From Pseudoips prasinana (lineage: Eukaryota > Arthropoda > Insecta > Lepidoptera > Nolidae): 64,000 nt of DNA. The notes under the pieces are model-generated. The model saw nothing but the letters and a program-made list of their open reading frames with translations, was not told where the DNA came from and searched no databases. The stretch spans positions 1,994,001 to 2,058,000 of the forward strand of contig OX621241.1 in the NCBI GenBank assembly GCA_951640165.1. Reading direction: 5' to 3'. This document shows positions 50,907 to 61,482 of the stretch, piece by piece. The first letter of the stretch is position 1, and every line of letters begins with the position of its first letter. The translations under genes and the position numbers were made by a program.

Positions 50907-51679
50907 TTATACTTTTCGGTCTTCTACACAACTTGTCCCAGCATATGCCCCACCATAGACCACATGGTCTATGGTGCTAAAACCTTTTCGGAAACCAGTT
51001 TGTTCGGGAGGCTGGAAGTCATCAAACCTGCGTGCGAGACGATTCGTAATGACCCTCGAAAGCAACTTGTAAACATGGCTCAGCAGTGTTGGTCTATAAT
51101 TCTTCAATAGGGTTTTGTCGCCCATTTTGAAGAAGAGCACCACCACACTTCTGTGCCATACTTGTGGAGTTGTTGTTAGTTTGACCATCTAGTACGACGG
51201 AGTTAAATAAGTTCTGATGGGCCCGTAGGATTGGTGTACCACCCGCCTTCAGAAGGCCTGCTGTAACTACATCCTCACCAAGCGCCTTATTGTTCTTAAG
51301 TTGTCTGAGAGCCATTCTAATCTCGTACAGGCTGACTTCCAGGATGTCTTCGGTGTAATGAGTAATGACGGATTAGTCGTGCTCTGGGATCCGAGACACT
51401 TTAGAGCCTTTGTTCCGCTCGATGGTCTCTTTAATACTAATTGTATTAAATTGACGCGTGAGGCGAGTCAAAGACTTTGAGATCTGTCTGTTGAGCCGCC
51501 GGTATCTGGTAGCATCATCTGAGGGGTTCAGAACCATTATCCGTCTTTCTTCTATAAGTTGCAAGGTAAAGTCAGAGATCTTTTTAGTTCTGTTTGTACG
51601 GCGGGCCTTGAAGACTTTAGACCCAGCCGTATGGACAGCTTCTACAAGCTTGTCGTAGTATGAGTCCACTTGACTGCAT
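50907..51679 (-). pseudogene. RTE RT N-terminal part and linker, frameshifted
   Basis: Pieces in order: SYYDKLVEAVHTAGSKVFKA, RRLNRQISKSLTRLTRQ (linker); ALRQLKNNKALGEDVVTAGL with LKAGG; then PQVWHRSVVVLFFKMGDKTL, LKNYRPTLLSHVYKLLSRVI and QTGFRKGFSTIDHV. Three frames are used, so it is not translatable. Confidence 0.82.
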
Positions 51680-51838
51680 GTGTGGCGTGGTGGCTGAGAC
51701 AGTCGCCTCGCCGCTTCGTGTCGCGGGTTTGAATCCCGCGCCGGACAGCTATTTTTGTGACCCATAAATAGTTGTTCTGAGCCTGGATGTAATTTGTGTC
51801 CGTCTATTATATGTTTGTAAAGTACCTATAAGATTAGA
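51680..51838 (+). mobile_element. tRNA-derived SINE nested in the RTE
   Basis: TGTGGCGTGGTGGCTGAGAC, CGCTTCGTGTCGCGGGTTTG (B box GGTTTGAATCCCGC), GACAGCTATTTTTGTGACCC and a GTATTATATGTTTGTAAAG-like end. It separates the RTE endonuclease from the linker. Confidence 0.75.
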
Positions 51839-52790
51839 TTACCTAGTGCTAGGCATTCGAAACGGTTTTGCAATTACAGCTGAAATGGTTCGGGGTTTTG
51901 GACGTGCATAGGTAAAGATCGGAGCGTAGATTTTATCAGTCGGGACCTCTGCAACTTGACATTAAGGTTCAATGAGCCTCTCACCAGTCTGTGATCGCTG
52001 CCGGTTTTATCCACATTGAACATCTGTCGTCTCATCGACAAGATAAGGTCCATTTGCGGTGATCCGACTTTCTGAATAAGGAATTCATCATCAAGAGTTC
52101 CTCCATCTTCATGAAGTCGGCCAACATTTGGCCCCGGGGGTTCCGGTCTCCAGTTCCAAATTGCCCCACTCTCAGCCGATTTCCGAATCGTTTGCCCAGA
52201 TTCGCGTCAAAGTCCACAAATGACCACAGTGAAAACGTTTTTAGAGCTATGTATGGCTCTTGATATATCCTCAACCTCATCGTCGGAGTTCGTCGAAGTC
52301 GGCGCGCATACCTGTATTACCTTCAACGAATACCGCTTGGTAATTCTGAGAATAAGTTATGCTACCCTAATCGACACACTCTCGATTTTGACTACGTTGT
52401 CCCAAGTGTTTGTCCCAAGGTGACACCACATTGGGAAAGTTGGTCGCCGTTCCGGAAATAGAGCAGGTTCCCGGATTTTAGGATTATCGTGTCCTCCTCC
52501 TCTCTTCGGACTTGAGACAATATTATGATATCCCAATGTAACCTGCTCAGTTCTTCCTACAGTTCGATGATCTTCTCGTTGATCCGCAGTATGCGAGTGT
52601 TATATGTTGCCTGGGCCAGAGGATGTCGGTTTTGGTAAAACGGCGTCTGCCGGGGGTTTTTAGCACCCCGGTTTCTATTTCCTTATTTTCAGTTTCTATT
52701 TCTGAATCTGTTGTCTCAGCGAAATATTGTGTTCCATGATTCTTTTTCAGGGTAACCCGGTGAGACTTGTTCAATAAGGGTTTCAATAAT
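51839..52790 (-). pseudogene. RTE endonuclease, degenerate
   Basis: From the 5' side: LKTPGRRRFTKTDILWPRQ then HITLA; LHWDIIILSQVRREEEDT (Glu replaced by Gln at the expected SETR site); VIQVCAPTSTNSDDEVE; FDANLGKRFGNRLRVGQFGT, GDRNPRGQMLADFM, MMNSLFRK; and KTGSDHRLVRGSLNLNVKLQ (the SDH motif). Several stops and frameshifts. Confidence 0.78.
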
Positions 52791-53511
52791 AGCTCGAGTT
52801 GTTATAATATTACTTGTTTCATCTTCAGAATCTCTCGACAAAATGGGGTTTATTCATTCAAATCTCTTTACTCTTTTTTTCTTCTTATCCAATGAAATAT
52901 TGAACTAAGTTTCGTTTTTATGTTCTTCTTCTGTGTCCGGAATCCATGTAGATCCAGAATCAGAAAAAGGTTCTTCATCTATTAAAGGTGGCATTGGTTT
53001 GATACCGGAAATGGGACTTGACCCTCTGATTTCCTCTGATGACAGCTTAATTTATTTAATTTTATTTGCCTAGCATCTTATAATTAATCTTTATCTTGTT
53101 GTAGAAGAAATGAATAAAATCAACTATTTATAAATTAGATACGTTTTATCAGAATTCTGAATAGCAGAATTAAATAAATAGAGTTATTTAGTTTTCCTAG
53201 AACTAAGTTAGTTTTGTAAAATAATTTTTAAGTTGAGGAAAAATTCAACAACTCAAGTTATTTAACTTATTCGACATTCATCTTGTCATTGACCACAGTT
53301 ATTGATTTATTTACTGAGTTATTTATTTTTCCTTTAAAAAAAAATGTGTTTGTATGAAGATATTTATTATTCCATCTGTCATGACCTGTCTGACAAAAAT
53401 GGCTATATCTTTGGAACGGAATAAGATATGAAAATGCCTGTAAGGCTCAAATATGCGGCATGATATAGGTGTTTTGAAAATAGGAAAAAGTCAAAATCGC
53501 CAAAATCGGAC
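52791..53511 (-). other. Right interior of the TIR transposon, with a stop-broken acidic reading frame
   Basis: Minus 53054-52908 reads SSEEIRGSSPISGIKPMPPL, IDEEPFSDSGSTWIPDTEEE and stop, then KKKKRVKRFE after it. The acidic Ser/Asp-rich style is like the N-terminus of many transposon proteins, but it could also be upstream RTE sequence. The rest is A/T-rich. Confidence 0.45.
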
Positions 53512-53538
53512 TTATTTAGTTTTCCAACTACGGGGACG

Positions 53539-53650
53539 ATCAGTTATCTGGTTTCCATAATACTCGTACAAGCTCTGTTTAGCTTGGAATCAGATGGCCG
53601 TGTGTGAATAATGTCTCAGGATTTTATTATTATTTATTAGGTATAGTGGT
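53539..53650 (+). mobile_element. tRNA SINE, right half
   Basis: ATCAGTTATCTGGTTTCCAT to AATAATGTCTCAGGATTTTA and an ATT tail, completing the SINE begun at 49535. Confidence 0.88.
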
Positions 53651-53897
53651 TGTAACTACGTGGTGTACGGTGCTATGCGAGAGACCGTGGGTTCGATCCC
53701 ACCCAGGACAAATCTTTAAATAAATGAGCTTAATATGAGTGGTGTTGCTTGGAGTAGATATTTAAGTTAACCGGAGCTCATCGGGGTGGAGGGAAAAGTT
53801 AGCAACACTTGTTCGCTGACTCTTAAAGGCTGGCAACGCACCAGCGACTCCTCTGGTGTTGCGAGTGTACATGGGCGGCGGTGATCACTTACCATCT

Positions 53898-54402
53898 GGG
53901 GCTCTACCGGCTAACTCGGCGAACATCGATTTCTTAAATGGCGTTCAAATAAATAATGGTTAATAATGACTTAATGAATATAATTCAAACAATTTTAGCA
54001 CAACCAAAGACAGATGTGGCGAAAAGATTTAGCGCGTTGGTGTATCATAGTAGTTAGTAGTTATAAGGCATGATGGGGTTGGCGTATCCATTGGGATAAA
54101 GACCCCAATTAAATAATAAAGATAAAAAAAAAGACTTAATGAATCGTTAAATCGGCTTCCATGAGCATATGTGACGTCATAAATGGTCCGGAATCGATTG
54201 TCAACGTTGAAGTCGATTTAACGATTGATTGAGTCATGTTTAACCTCTATTTAAATAAATAATGTAATTGTTTCTATGTTAATTAATATGATTGGTTATT
54301 AACCGTTTTATTTAACTATAAATAAATAATAAATAAATAAATAAAATTTATTTGAACGCCATTTAAGAAATCGATGTTCGGCGACTTAGCTGGTAGAGCC
54401 CC
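53898..54402. mobile_element. MITE M1, copy 2, split by a poly(A) retroposon
   Basis: Ends GGGGCTCTACCGGCTAACTC and GGTAGAGCCCC. The inner palindrome (ATCGTTAAATCGGCTTCCAT against GAAGTCGATTTAACGAT) is intact. An A/T-rich expansion of about 90 bp lies at 54252-54340. Confidence 0.8.
53980..54132 (+). mobile_element. 153-bp poly(A)-tailed retroposon with a 12-bp target duplication
   Basis: GACTTAATGAAT stands at 53968-53979 and 54133-54144. The insert ends AATAATAAAGATAAAAAAAA. It contains GACAGATGTGGCGAAAAGAT and GGGGTTGGCGTATCCATTGG. There is no B box, so it may be a processed transcript or a LINE 3' stub. Confidence 0.82.
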
Positions 54403-54753
54403 AGGTGACCCACTTGTTCATTTGTCGCCCTCTCATGTAAAAGAAAATAAAATAAGTTAACCAGCTTATAATAAAACTGAGCTAGAGTGAGCTCAGTTTA
54501 AGCTCTCTGCTGACCCCTGAGTCCGTGTTTAGGTTATGTGTAATAGAACGAGCTTAATATGACTGGTCTGTTGGTCTAGTGGTTAGTTACCCTGACTGTT
54601 AAGCCAGAGGTCGTAGGTTCGACCCCCAGCCGAAACAAATCTTTGTATGATGATCAAGATTTTTAGGTTGTGTCTGGGTGTGATGTATCCATAAAAATGT
54701 ATGTATTTAGAATTATTTAAGTATGTTTATCAGTTGTCTAGATCCATAGTACG

Positions 54754-55243
54754 GGGGCTCTACCGGCTAAGTCACCGAACATCGATTTCATTAATGGCGT
54801 TCTTTTTAAAATAAAAATAACAAAGGTTTTTATTCACGTAGACTTTAAAAAAGTGCTTGTAAATAGTCAGAACATGTTCATAGTAATATATCATTAATTT
54901 ATAATTATTACTAGGTATTTACATATAGGATATTTAGGTACACGGATTGTAGGAAATAATTTACAATAAGATTTATTTTATAACAATAACGATATTTAAC
55001 TTACTTAAATTAAGTTATTGTCAAGGATCATGTGTAGGTTTAATTATCAAAATAAATGAAGGTTAGAAATGGCTTAATCAATCGTTAAATCAGCTTCCAT
55101 GAGCACATGTGACGTCGTAAATGGTCCGGAATCGATTGTCAACGTTGAAGCCGATTTAACGATTGGTTAAGTCATTTTTTACCTTTACTTATTTGAACGC
55201 CATTTAAGAAATCGATGTTCGGTGCCTTAGCCGGTAGAGGCCC
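54754..55243. mobile_element. MITE M1, copy 3, split by an R3 element
   Basis: GGGGCTCTACCGGCTAAGTC to GCCGGTAGAGGCCC. The inner palindrome at 55065-55175 is intact (AATCGTTAAATCAGCTTCCA against GAAGCCGATTTAACGATTG). Confidence 0.8.
54812..55050 (-). mobile_element. R3 retroelement, inverted, nested in M1
   Basis: AACAAAGGTTTTTATTCACG, TAGACTTTAAAAAAGTGCTT, GTACACGGATTGTAGG. Confidence 0.75.
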
Positions 55244-55413
55244 TGGCCTTGCCTAGTCTGGGATCAAATGGCAGTGTATTAGTTAAGTTATTTATATATT
55301 TATTTAATATGAAGGCTATCGCTCGCTGTAGAGACTTCACTTAACCACCAGTTATTAGAGTAATAACTCTAATAACAAGTTTACTAGGAGACTTCTGTTT
55401 CATCCCGCTTGTT

Positions 55414-55417
<4 letters not shown>

Positions 55418-55450
<33 letters not shown>
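55418..55450. repeat. GA microsatellite
   Basis: Uninterrupted AG dinucleotides, about 16 units. Confidence 0.9.
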
Positions 55451-55454
<4 letters not shown>

Positions 55455-55529
55455 AGGAACACTTTTAAGGGACAATGGGCTAGCTAGTGCCAAGTTCATG
55501 CTGCCCGTAAAAACTGTTTAAAGTATTAG

Positions 55530-55777
55530 ATATGGCCTATTGGCGTGATTAGCAAATGCTTGCTTTTCACGCCGGAGGTCGTTGGTTCGATTCCCACCCA
55601 GGACAGATATTTGTGTGCATGAACATGTCTGTTTGTCCTGAGTCTGGGTGTAATTATCTATATAAGTATGTTTTTACAAAAGAAATGTATTATATCAGTT
55701 ATCTGGTTTCCATAGTACAAGCTCTGCTTAGTTTGGGATCAGATGGCCGTGTGTAAATAATGTCCCAGGATATTTAA
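55530..55777 (+). mobile_element. tRNA-headed SINE, complete
   Basis: CCTATTGGCGTGATTAGCAA, TTGGTTCGATTCCCACCC, TTTGGGATCAGATGGCCGTG, TGTCCCAGGATATTT. It ends in an A run just before MITE M2, without the usual ATT tail. It is the best uninterrupted reference for the split copy at 49535/53539. Confidence 0.85.
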
Positions 55778-55788
55778 AAAAAAATACA

Positions 55789-56190
55789 TATACAACATGT
55801 AACGTAATTAACGCACACCCTCAAACACCCCAATTAGAATATTATGTTGTAATCATAATACCTACACTGAATTTTTTATTTAACATGTATATGCATTGTT
55901 ATTTACTAAATTAGTTTCTTGGAATAAAGTTAATTTTTCTTTATTTTGTATTGAATGATGGAATTTGTATGAATACAATGAAACTGCGGTTTTAAAAGGC
56001 TTATTGCTTTGACTTACAGTCCATTTCAATTTGCTGTGACTGTACAAGGTTAATATTACAATAATTTCCGTAGTCGTAATTATTTTGGAATAAAAAATGA
56101 CCTATATTAAAAATGATATAAATCGATTCAGTAAACGATTCTGAACAAACTATTTTCAGGGTGTGCGTTAATTAAGTTACATGTTGTATA
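55789..56190. mobile_element. MITE M2, complete copy (402 bp)
   Basis: TATACAACATGTAACGTAAT with AACGCACACCCT at the left, and AGGGTGTGCGTTAATTAAGT with TACATGTTGTATA at the right: inverted repeats of about 33 bp with one mismatch. Non-coding. It is the uninterrupted partner of 12968-16091 in inverse orientation. Confidence 0.85.
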
Positions 56191-56618
56191 TATGCCCATC
56201 CTTTTACCTTATATATTATTCAGTACATACATAAAGTGTATATAACATTTAGATTTTTAGATTAATCTCATCAACATCGGTAACATTAAGGTCCTCGTAA
56301 ACTTCAACTTTATAAATCCCCCGCCGAGTAGGGGCAAGTCGTATTAAACAGTATTATCCATAAATAAAACGTATGAAATGTTGAAAAAAACCATATCTCG
56401 TAATAACATACGCAGTTTATGTTGATACGACGTTAATTGCGAAGTGATCGCGCATTTGAGGGTTCTGTTGATGAACTCCGAGAGTGTTATTTGCGTAAAT
56501 CAGATAAGTGATACTTATAAGTTTTAATAACCGACTTCAAAAATAAACTTGTGTGTACTTATGTACACGCGTTAGAAGTTATACTTCTTAATATACAACT
56601 TGAACATAGTTATCAATT
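56191..56618. other. No identifiable feature
   Basis: Nothing supported. Confidence 0.3.
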
Positions 56619-56717
56619 TTCATACCACCTAGAACTAACTTCATGCTGTTATTTTTACGCTGTTATTTTATTCAAAAATTCACTGTCATACCACCTAGAA
56701 CTAACTTCATGCTGTTA
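56619..56717 (+). repeat. Short direct repeat, two units
   Basis: TCATACCACCTAGAACTAAC and TTCATGCTGTTA occur at 56619 and again about 65 bp later at 56684. Confidence 0.75.
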
Positions 56718-57000
56718 AATTTGTTGGTGTCGGTGTGCGCGCGCATCGTAAAAATTCACTCTCATCATTTTTCTCCATCGCGCCAAAAGAAGTATAACTT
56801 CAAAAAAGAAGTCTATTTAGAAAGAAAGAAAGAAAATATTATTTATTTTTGCTCAGAACATCGGCGCTTATACATATTAAAACACAGCGTATTAAACAAA
56901 TTGTGATGAACTTATTAACTACTTCTTAAAACTGTACTAACAAAATTAAATATAATATGACTTTTCTGATAACTATATGTCATATAATTAAAAATTTATA
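56718..57000. other. No identifiable feature
   Basis: The frame 56643-56906 crosses the direct repeat and is not recognised. Confidence 0.3.
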
Positions 57001-57002
57001 TT

Positions 57003-57200
57003 AGACTAGCTGTGCCCGCGACTTCGTCCGCGTGTTAATTAGTTTATTTAGTTTTTTTTTGTAAAATAAAAGACTTTTTCTAAAATAAAAGTAGCCTAAG
57101 TTACTCCTTATTACATCAGCTACCTGCCAATAAAAGTCCCGTCAAAATCGGTACAGCCATTTCAGAGATTAGCCGGAACAAACAGACAGACAAAATTTTT
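57003..57200 (+). repeat. S3-like repeat, second type
   Basis: CTAGCTGTGCCCGCGACTTC, GTCCGCGTG, then GTCCCGTCAAAATCGGTACA and AACAGACAGACAAAA. The opening is shared with S3 but the body differs. Confidence 0.65.
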
Positions 57201-57342
57201 AAAAAATGTTATTTTGGTGTATGTACCGTATATATATTCATATTTAAGTAGTAAAAACCGGTTATTTCAATATTACAAACAGACACTCCAGTTTTATTTA
57301 TTTGTATAGATGGATGGGCGATATTTATATAAGTATATAAGA

Positions 57343-57600
57343 CGGGCCGGTTGGCGTGGTCGGTAGATACTTGCCTTTCACGCCGCAGGTTGTGGGTTCG
57401 ATTCCCACCAATATTTACACCGGACAGATATGGGTGTATGAACATGTCTGTTTGTCCTGAGTATGGGTGTAATTATTTATATAGTACTTATGTATTTACA
57501 AAAGAAAATCAGTATATCAGTTATCTGGTTTCCATGGTACAAGTTCTGCTTGGTTTGGCATCGCCGTGTGTGAATAATGTCCTACGATATTATTATTATT
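57343..57600 (+). mobile_element. tRNA-headed SINE, complete with small insertion
   Basis: GGGCCGGTTGGCGTGGTCGG, GTGGGTTCGATTCCCACCA. An extra ATATTTACACC sits between the B box and the GGACAGATATG body. Confidence 0.82.
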
Positions 57601-57699
57601 ATATGACTGTATGTTTTTTTGTGAATGTCTTGTGACTTCTCCCTGCATGTGGACAACTTTTGATAATTATGTTTTTTATGATAGTAAATGGAATAATGA

Positions 57700-57905
57700 C
57701 AAGAACTTAATACAAGCTAGCTAAATATCACTACTATTATAAAATAAATTGTATAAATGTTTTAACATTCCATGTAACTAAATATCTGTAATAAGCAACT
57801 AGAAATAATAACTGTATTACTACAAACATGTTCTGACTATTTACAAGCGCATTTTTAAAGTCTACGTGAATAAAAACCTTTTTTATTTATTTATTTTATT
57901 TATTT
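57700..57905 (+). mobile_element. R3 retroelement 3' part
   Basis: GAACTTAATACAAGCTAGCT, CATGTTCTGACTATTTACAA, GCGCATTTTTAAAGTCTACG and GTGAATAAAAACC with a T/A tail. Confidence 0.72.
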
Positions 57906-58342
57906 ATAATTCCATGTATACTATGTTGAAATAAGGTTTCATATAGAAAAGTTGAACTTCTTTTTTAATTTATTGGAACTAGTCCCTCCTTTTTACCCAC
58001 CACTGCAACTCCTGTAAGCCATGATCAACAGTGGCACACAATGAAATGACACTGATCGGTTAAGCTCGGGCATGTCCCGGGGAATCACTTTAACTGTCTT
58101 GGATCCCGCAACGAATTTAATCAGAAATAAAGGAGTTAGAAAATAAATAGTTCCACTTTCGCCCAGAGCATAGCGGAAGACTATTTCTATTATTCTTAAT
58201 CTCTCAGTTTAATCTTGACCAGAATGACAAGAGAAGTATACCTGGCCTGTGGAATGGGGCAACTGGAAGGGGAATACCTCTTCGAACATTATCTAACCAA
58301 TTCGAATGGAGACGTTCTCAAGAAAGAGCAGTGCCTCTAGCA
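57906..58342. other. No identifiable feature
   Basis: Nothing supported. Confidence 0.3.
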
Positions 58343-58502
58343 CGAGTTCCTGCAGTTTACTTAATCGATCACACGTACAGTTCGTCCCATACATCGAGCA
58401 CCAGAGTTTTAGTTCTTAATAGTTTCCGCGAGAGGCGCTGGTGCTCAATATATGGGACGAAACTGTACGTGTGATCGAGTAAGTAAACTGAAGGAACTCG
58501 TG
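58343..58502. repeat. Long imperfect hairpin
   Basis: Arms of about 65 bp: CACGAGTTCCTGCAGTTTAC to GTCCCATACATCGAGCACCA, and GGTGCTCAATATATGGGACG to AGTAAACTGAAGGAACTCGT, with a ~28-bp loop and only a few mismatches. The element L 3' end follows at 58540. Confidence 0.78.
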
Positions 58503-58539
58503 CTAAAGGCTCAGGTCAGAAGTACCCTAAACCGGCGAG

Positions 58540-58665
58540 CATGTATGAAGAATATAATCACAGTATTCGAGGCAAAAGAGGTGTGCAAAGATCGTGACAA
58601 ATAGAAATCCGTTGTCTCTGCCTACCCCTCTGGGAAACAGGCGTGAGTCTATGTATGTATGTATC
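58540..58665 (+). mobile_element. LINE 3' end, family L
   Basis: CCGGCGAGCATGTATGAAGA to AAACAGGCGTGAGTCTATGT and a ATGTATGTATGT tail. Confidence 0.7.
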
Positions 58666-58796
58666 TTTACATAAACTTCTCAGACACAAAGGCTCAACCA
58701 AAGTTACAACTCTGGTACACAGAGTCATCTGATTTTTTAAAGTGCATCAAAGAGAGTTAACATATAGAGGTCGCGAATGCTGTGAAGTTCCTTAGA

Positions 58797-58942
58797 ATAG
58801 TTGTACAGTCGCCAGCAACAACTACTCCAATCTGTCAAATTTCTTTTATCGATTTCCATCTTTATCACAAAAGCAAAAGGTTCACTTTCAATTGGGAAAT
58901 TTTGAGAGATTGGGGTAGCTTAAAGTGGCCGGGTTTGTACCA
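58797..58942. mobile_element. MITE M3 copy, inverted interior
   Basis: GTCGCCAGCAACAACTACTC, CAATCTGTCAAATTTCTTTT, TTCACTTTCAATTGGGAAAT, ATTGGGGTAGCTTAAAGTGG. Its middle reads opposite to 32093. Confidence 0.68.
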
Positions 58943-59104
58943 TACCGTTGTAACAGTACCGCAGGGGTATATCAATCTAAGTAGTCTGCTGTACCGGCGC
59001 TGTGACCTTTCCTTACCTTGCTTTCAGAACACCTTAAACCGGTTGTTGGGATTGTCATAACACGAATCGATTGTTATAAGCCATGATTAATATAATAATA
59101 TAAT

Positions 59105-59240
59105 ATATCTATAATATCTATCTAGGGACAATGTCACACAGATCATCCTAGCCCCAAACTAAGCAAAGCTTGTACTATGGGTACCAGGCGACGATATACA
59201 TACTTATATAGGTAGATAAATACTTATATACATAGATTGG
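59105..59240 (-). mobile_element. tRNA SINE second subfamily, 3' half, inverted
   Basis: GGGACAATGTCACACAGATC, ATCCTAGCCCCAAACTAAGC, TGGGTACCAGGCGACGATAT: reverse of 20160-20300. Confidence 0.78.
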
Positions 59241-59817
59241 TTTATGGTTATAGACAAAATTTTGTACCTGTACTATATTATACTTAAGTCAAGTTCCGTA
59301 CAGAATATTTGTAAACAAGTAAACAAGAGACTTACACTTCGTTTCATTAAAGTTTTAGACGATCCGGGCGATGAGATCACGACTTACGTTGAAAGAAAAC
59401 GAGTGTAATTTAGACCACACGATTGAAGTAAAACTTAGATATACGAAACCTAACTCGCTGTGAAAGAAAGAGAGGAAGAAAATCTATGCTCGCTCATCTC
59501 TCTTGCCCCTACGGTAATATAAGAAACGTAACTCTCTTTCTATCTTCACTAACTTATATCTTCCTCTCAAGTCCCGTTCTCCTCGCCCGATCACACTTTT
59601 CGTAACACTCTCGTCACGCTTTTACCAGTTTACTCCCCAAGTCAAGGCTATCAGAAATATTCGTGACACTCCAATATTATGCAGGTATTAAATGGCTGAG
59701 TCTGTGGCGAACCCGTTGGCACCACAATGGCTGATCATGATCCTTAGTTTGCGTTCGTATTGATGAAATCCAGTTCCGATTCCCAATAGCTTCCCAAAAG
59801 AAGCAGCGGGAAGAAGC
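59241..59817. other. No identifiable gene
   Basis: GATCACACTTTTCGTAACAC, TCTCGTCACGC at 59600 resembles 28141-28172, suggesting an unnamed repeat. Confidence 0.35.
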
Positions 59818-60112
59818 TGTTTCAAGAGAGGTAGGGCATAGCGGTCATTCGCTCAAAGAGCAGCCCGACTGGGGAAGTACCTGCACCTTACAGAAGACAT
59901 TCCTTAATAATAACATTAATAATTTTAATGTTGTGTTTCCGAGTGTAAAGTCGCCAGAGCTCATTGGGGTAGGGAAGGGTCAGCAACACTTGTTTGCTGA
60001 CTCTAAAAGGCCGGCAACGCACTCGCAACTCCTCTGGTGTCGCGAGTGTCCATGGGCGGCGGTGATCACTTACCATCAGGTGACCCACTTGCTCGTTTGT
60101 CGCCCACTGATA
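59818..60112 (+). mobile_element. P-SINE, best complete copy
   Basis: TTTCAAGAGAGGTAGGGCAT, GAGCAGCCCGACTGGGGAAG, AGGCCGGCAACGCACTCGCA, GGCGGTGATCACTTACCATC and GACCCACTTGCTCGTTTGTC. Confidence 0.8.
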
Positions 60113-61242
60113 TAAAAAAAACTGTTTGTTTTAAGCTGACAACATTTCAGGGAATGTCATCAGACAAGATTTTTTTGCCTATACGGGTAGCAAACTATTG
60201 TTATATTGATTGAAGAACTTGGTTAATTCGTATTTGGCAGCTGTGGGTGTCTTCTAATTTTAGCTTAGTTGGAAATATTTAATTATCGTAACTTTAAGTC
60301 AATGGTGTACCAAATATAATATTATGTGTAACAATGAAATATGCTACATAAATTTAATTTAAATAAAAAAACACTTTTCTAATAAGTAGTTTACATGCAA
60401 ATGATTATGTCAGCTTAAAATTATCGAACATTAATGTATAATTTTTCCAATTATCTTGCCTAACGTCGTGTCCATGAATTGGGACCATGATATTTTTCGA
60501 AAAGAAAAGTAAGTATTAGAACAGCGTCAACATTTGTTAACAAGCATTCTCAACGGATCGTTGCTCAAGTATAGTTCAATATAATATACTTAAGTTAAGG
60601 ATTCGGTGAATATAGGATGTTACGCCTAAAGAACGACAATTTCTTATTGTTCGGTGTATCTCAGCGATATGCAGATACATACTTAAAGACGAGCATACCA
60701 CTTTTCATATTTTTTTTTGCTTTGGATTCTGCCTAAAACTATAGCTGACTTTAAAAGAAGGACGTTGTCAATTCCAAAATGTATTTATGTTTTTTATAGG
60801 TATATGTTTTACGACGTTCGTTTAAATTTAGTTTGTAAAAATATAAAAGTAATGAAATTTGTAAAAATTAATTTCGATCACATCATATACATTTTTTTAC
60901 TATCGGTATTTGTAAAGATTGATTTAAAGTCAAGTGGCTTCCCTGGTTGAAATACTATTTTTATGAGGCTATACTCTCGTCATATCATTCTCTCTCCTGA
61001 TTTCCTTTGAAGGGAAGTGGAACAACTCTTTTCTGCTCCTTGTTTCGTTCTCATTAAAGTAGTTGCGGGAACTAAGACACTTGTAGCGATTCACCGGGAC
61101 ATGCCTGGGCCTCACTACTCAGTGTTATTTCGTTGTGTGCCACTGTTAATTATGGCTGGCCTGGATTACAGGACTTACAGTAGTACTACGATCCACCACT
61201 GCAATTCTTAAGATTCTACTACTAATCTTAGGTAAATCTATA
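60113..61242. other. No identifiable gene
   Basis: Short open frames (60717-60950, 61017-61211) have no recognisable content. A/T-rich. Confidence 0.3.
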
Positions 61243-61482
61243 CATCTAATAAAATCGTAGGAAAGTCAAAACTGTACATTGTATTCAATTGTTGTCTGTT
61301 TGTCTGTATGATGGGCTAAACTCAGAAAGTACTGCATGGATTTACTTAAATTTTTTCGTGAATATTACTAAGAGGACTGGTCAAAATATAGGCTACATAT
61401 TATCACGCTATCACCTACGGGGGAGGAGCTGTGATAATTTATAAAATTTTACGCAGGCAAAAACCACGGGGCACAGCTAGTA
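61243..61482 (-). repeat. S3-related repeat, inverted
   Basis: TATCACCTACGGGGGAGGAG, AAATTTTACGCAGGCAAAAA and CCACGGGGCACAGCTAGTAT; related to 29605. Confidence 0.65.

Larger units (their letters stand above)
50255..52790 (-). mobile_element. RTE LINE relic nested in the TIR transposon
   Basis: Minus-strand RTE reading from an endonuclease region near 52.6 kb to an ATGATGATG tail at 50256-50272. It has many frameshifts, an internal deletion of the RT core, and a SINE insertion at 51680-51838. Confidence 0.85.
49696..53538. mobile_element. 3.84-kb transposon with 27-bp perfect terminal inverted repeats
   Basis: The left end (49696-49722) begins CGTCCCCGTAGTTGGAAAAC. The right end (53512-53538) is its exact reverse complement. 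The dinucleotide AT lies at 49694-49695 and 53539-53540, and the uninterrupted SINE has one AT there. Subterminal copies of TTATTTAGTTTTCC occur at 49979, 53185 and 53512, with an inverted one at 49709, as often seen for transposase binding. Most of the interior is an RTE relic. About 550 bp on the left and 740 bp on the right belong to the host transposon. I cannot assign a superfamily. Confidence 0.85.
53745..54440 (+). mobile_element. P-SINE split by MITE M1
   Basis: Left: GAGCTCATCGGGGTGGAGGG, CTCTTAAAGGCTGGCAACGC, GATCACTTACCATC (to about 53895). Right: AGGTGACCCACTTGTTCATT, TGTCGCCCTCTCATG (54401-54440). An uninterrupted copy reads ACCATCAGGTGACC across the site. Confidence 0.8.
54560..55300 (+). 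mobile_element. tRNA SINE split by MITE M1
   Basis: Left: GGTCTGTTGGTCTAGTGGTT, GGTCGTAGGTTCGACCCCCA (B box), ending ATCCATAGTAC at 54752. Right: CTTGCCTAGTCTGGGATCAA, ATGGCAGTGT from about 55248. Confidence 0.75.
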
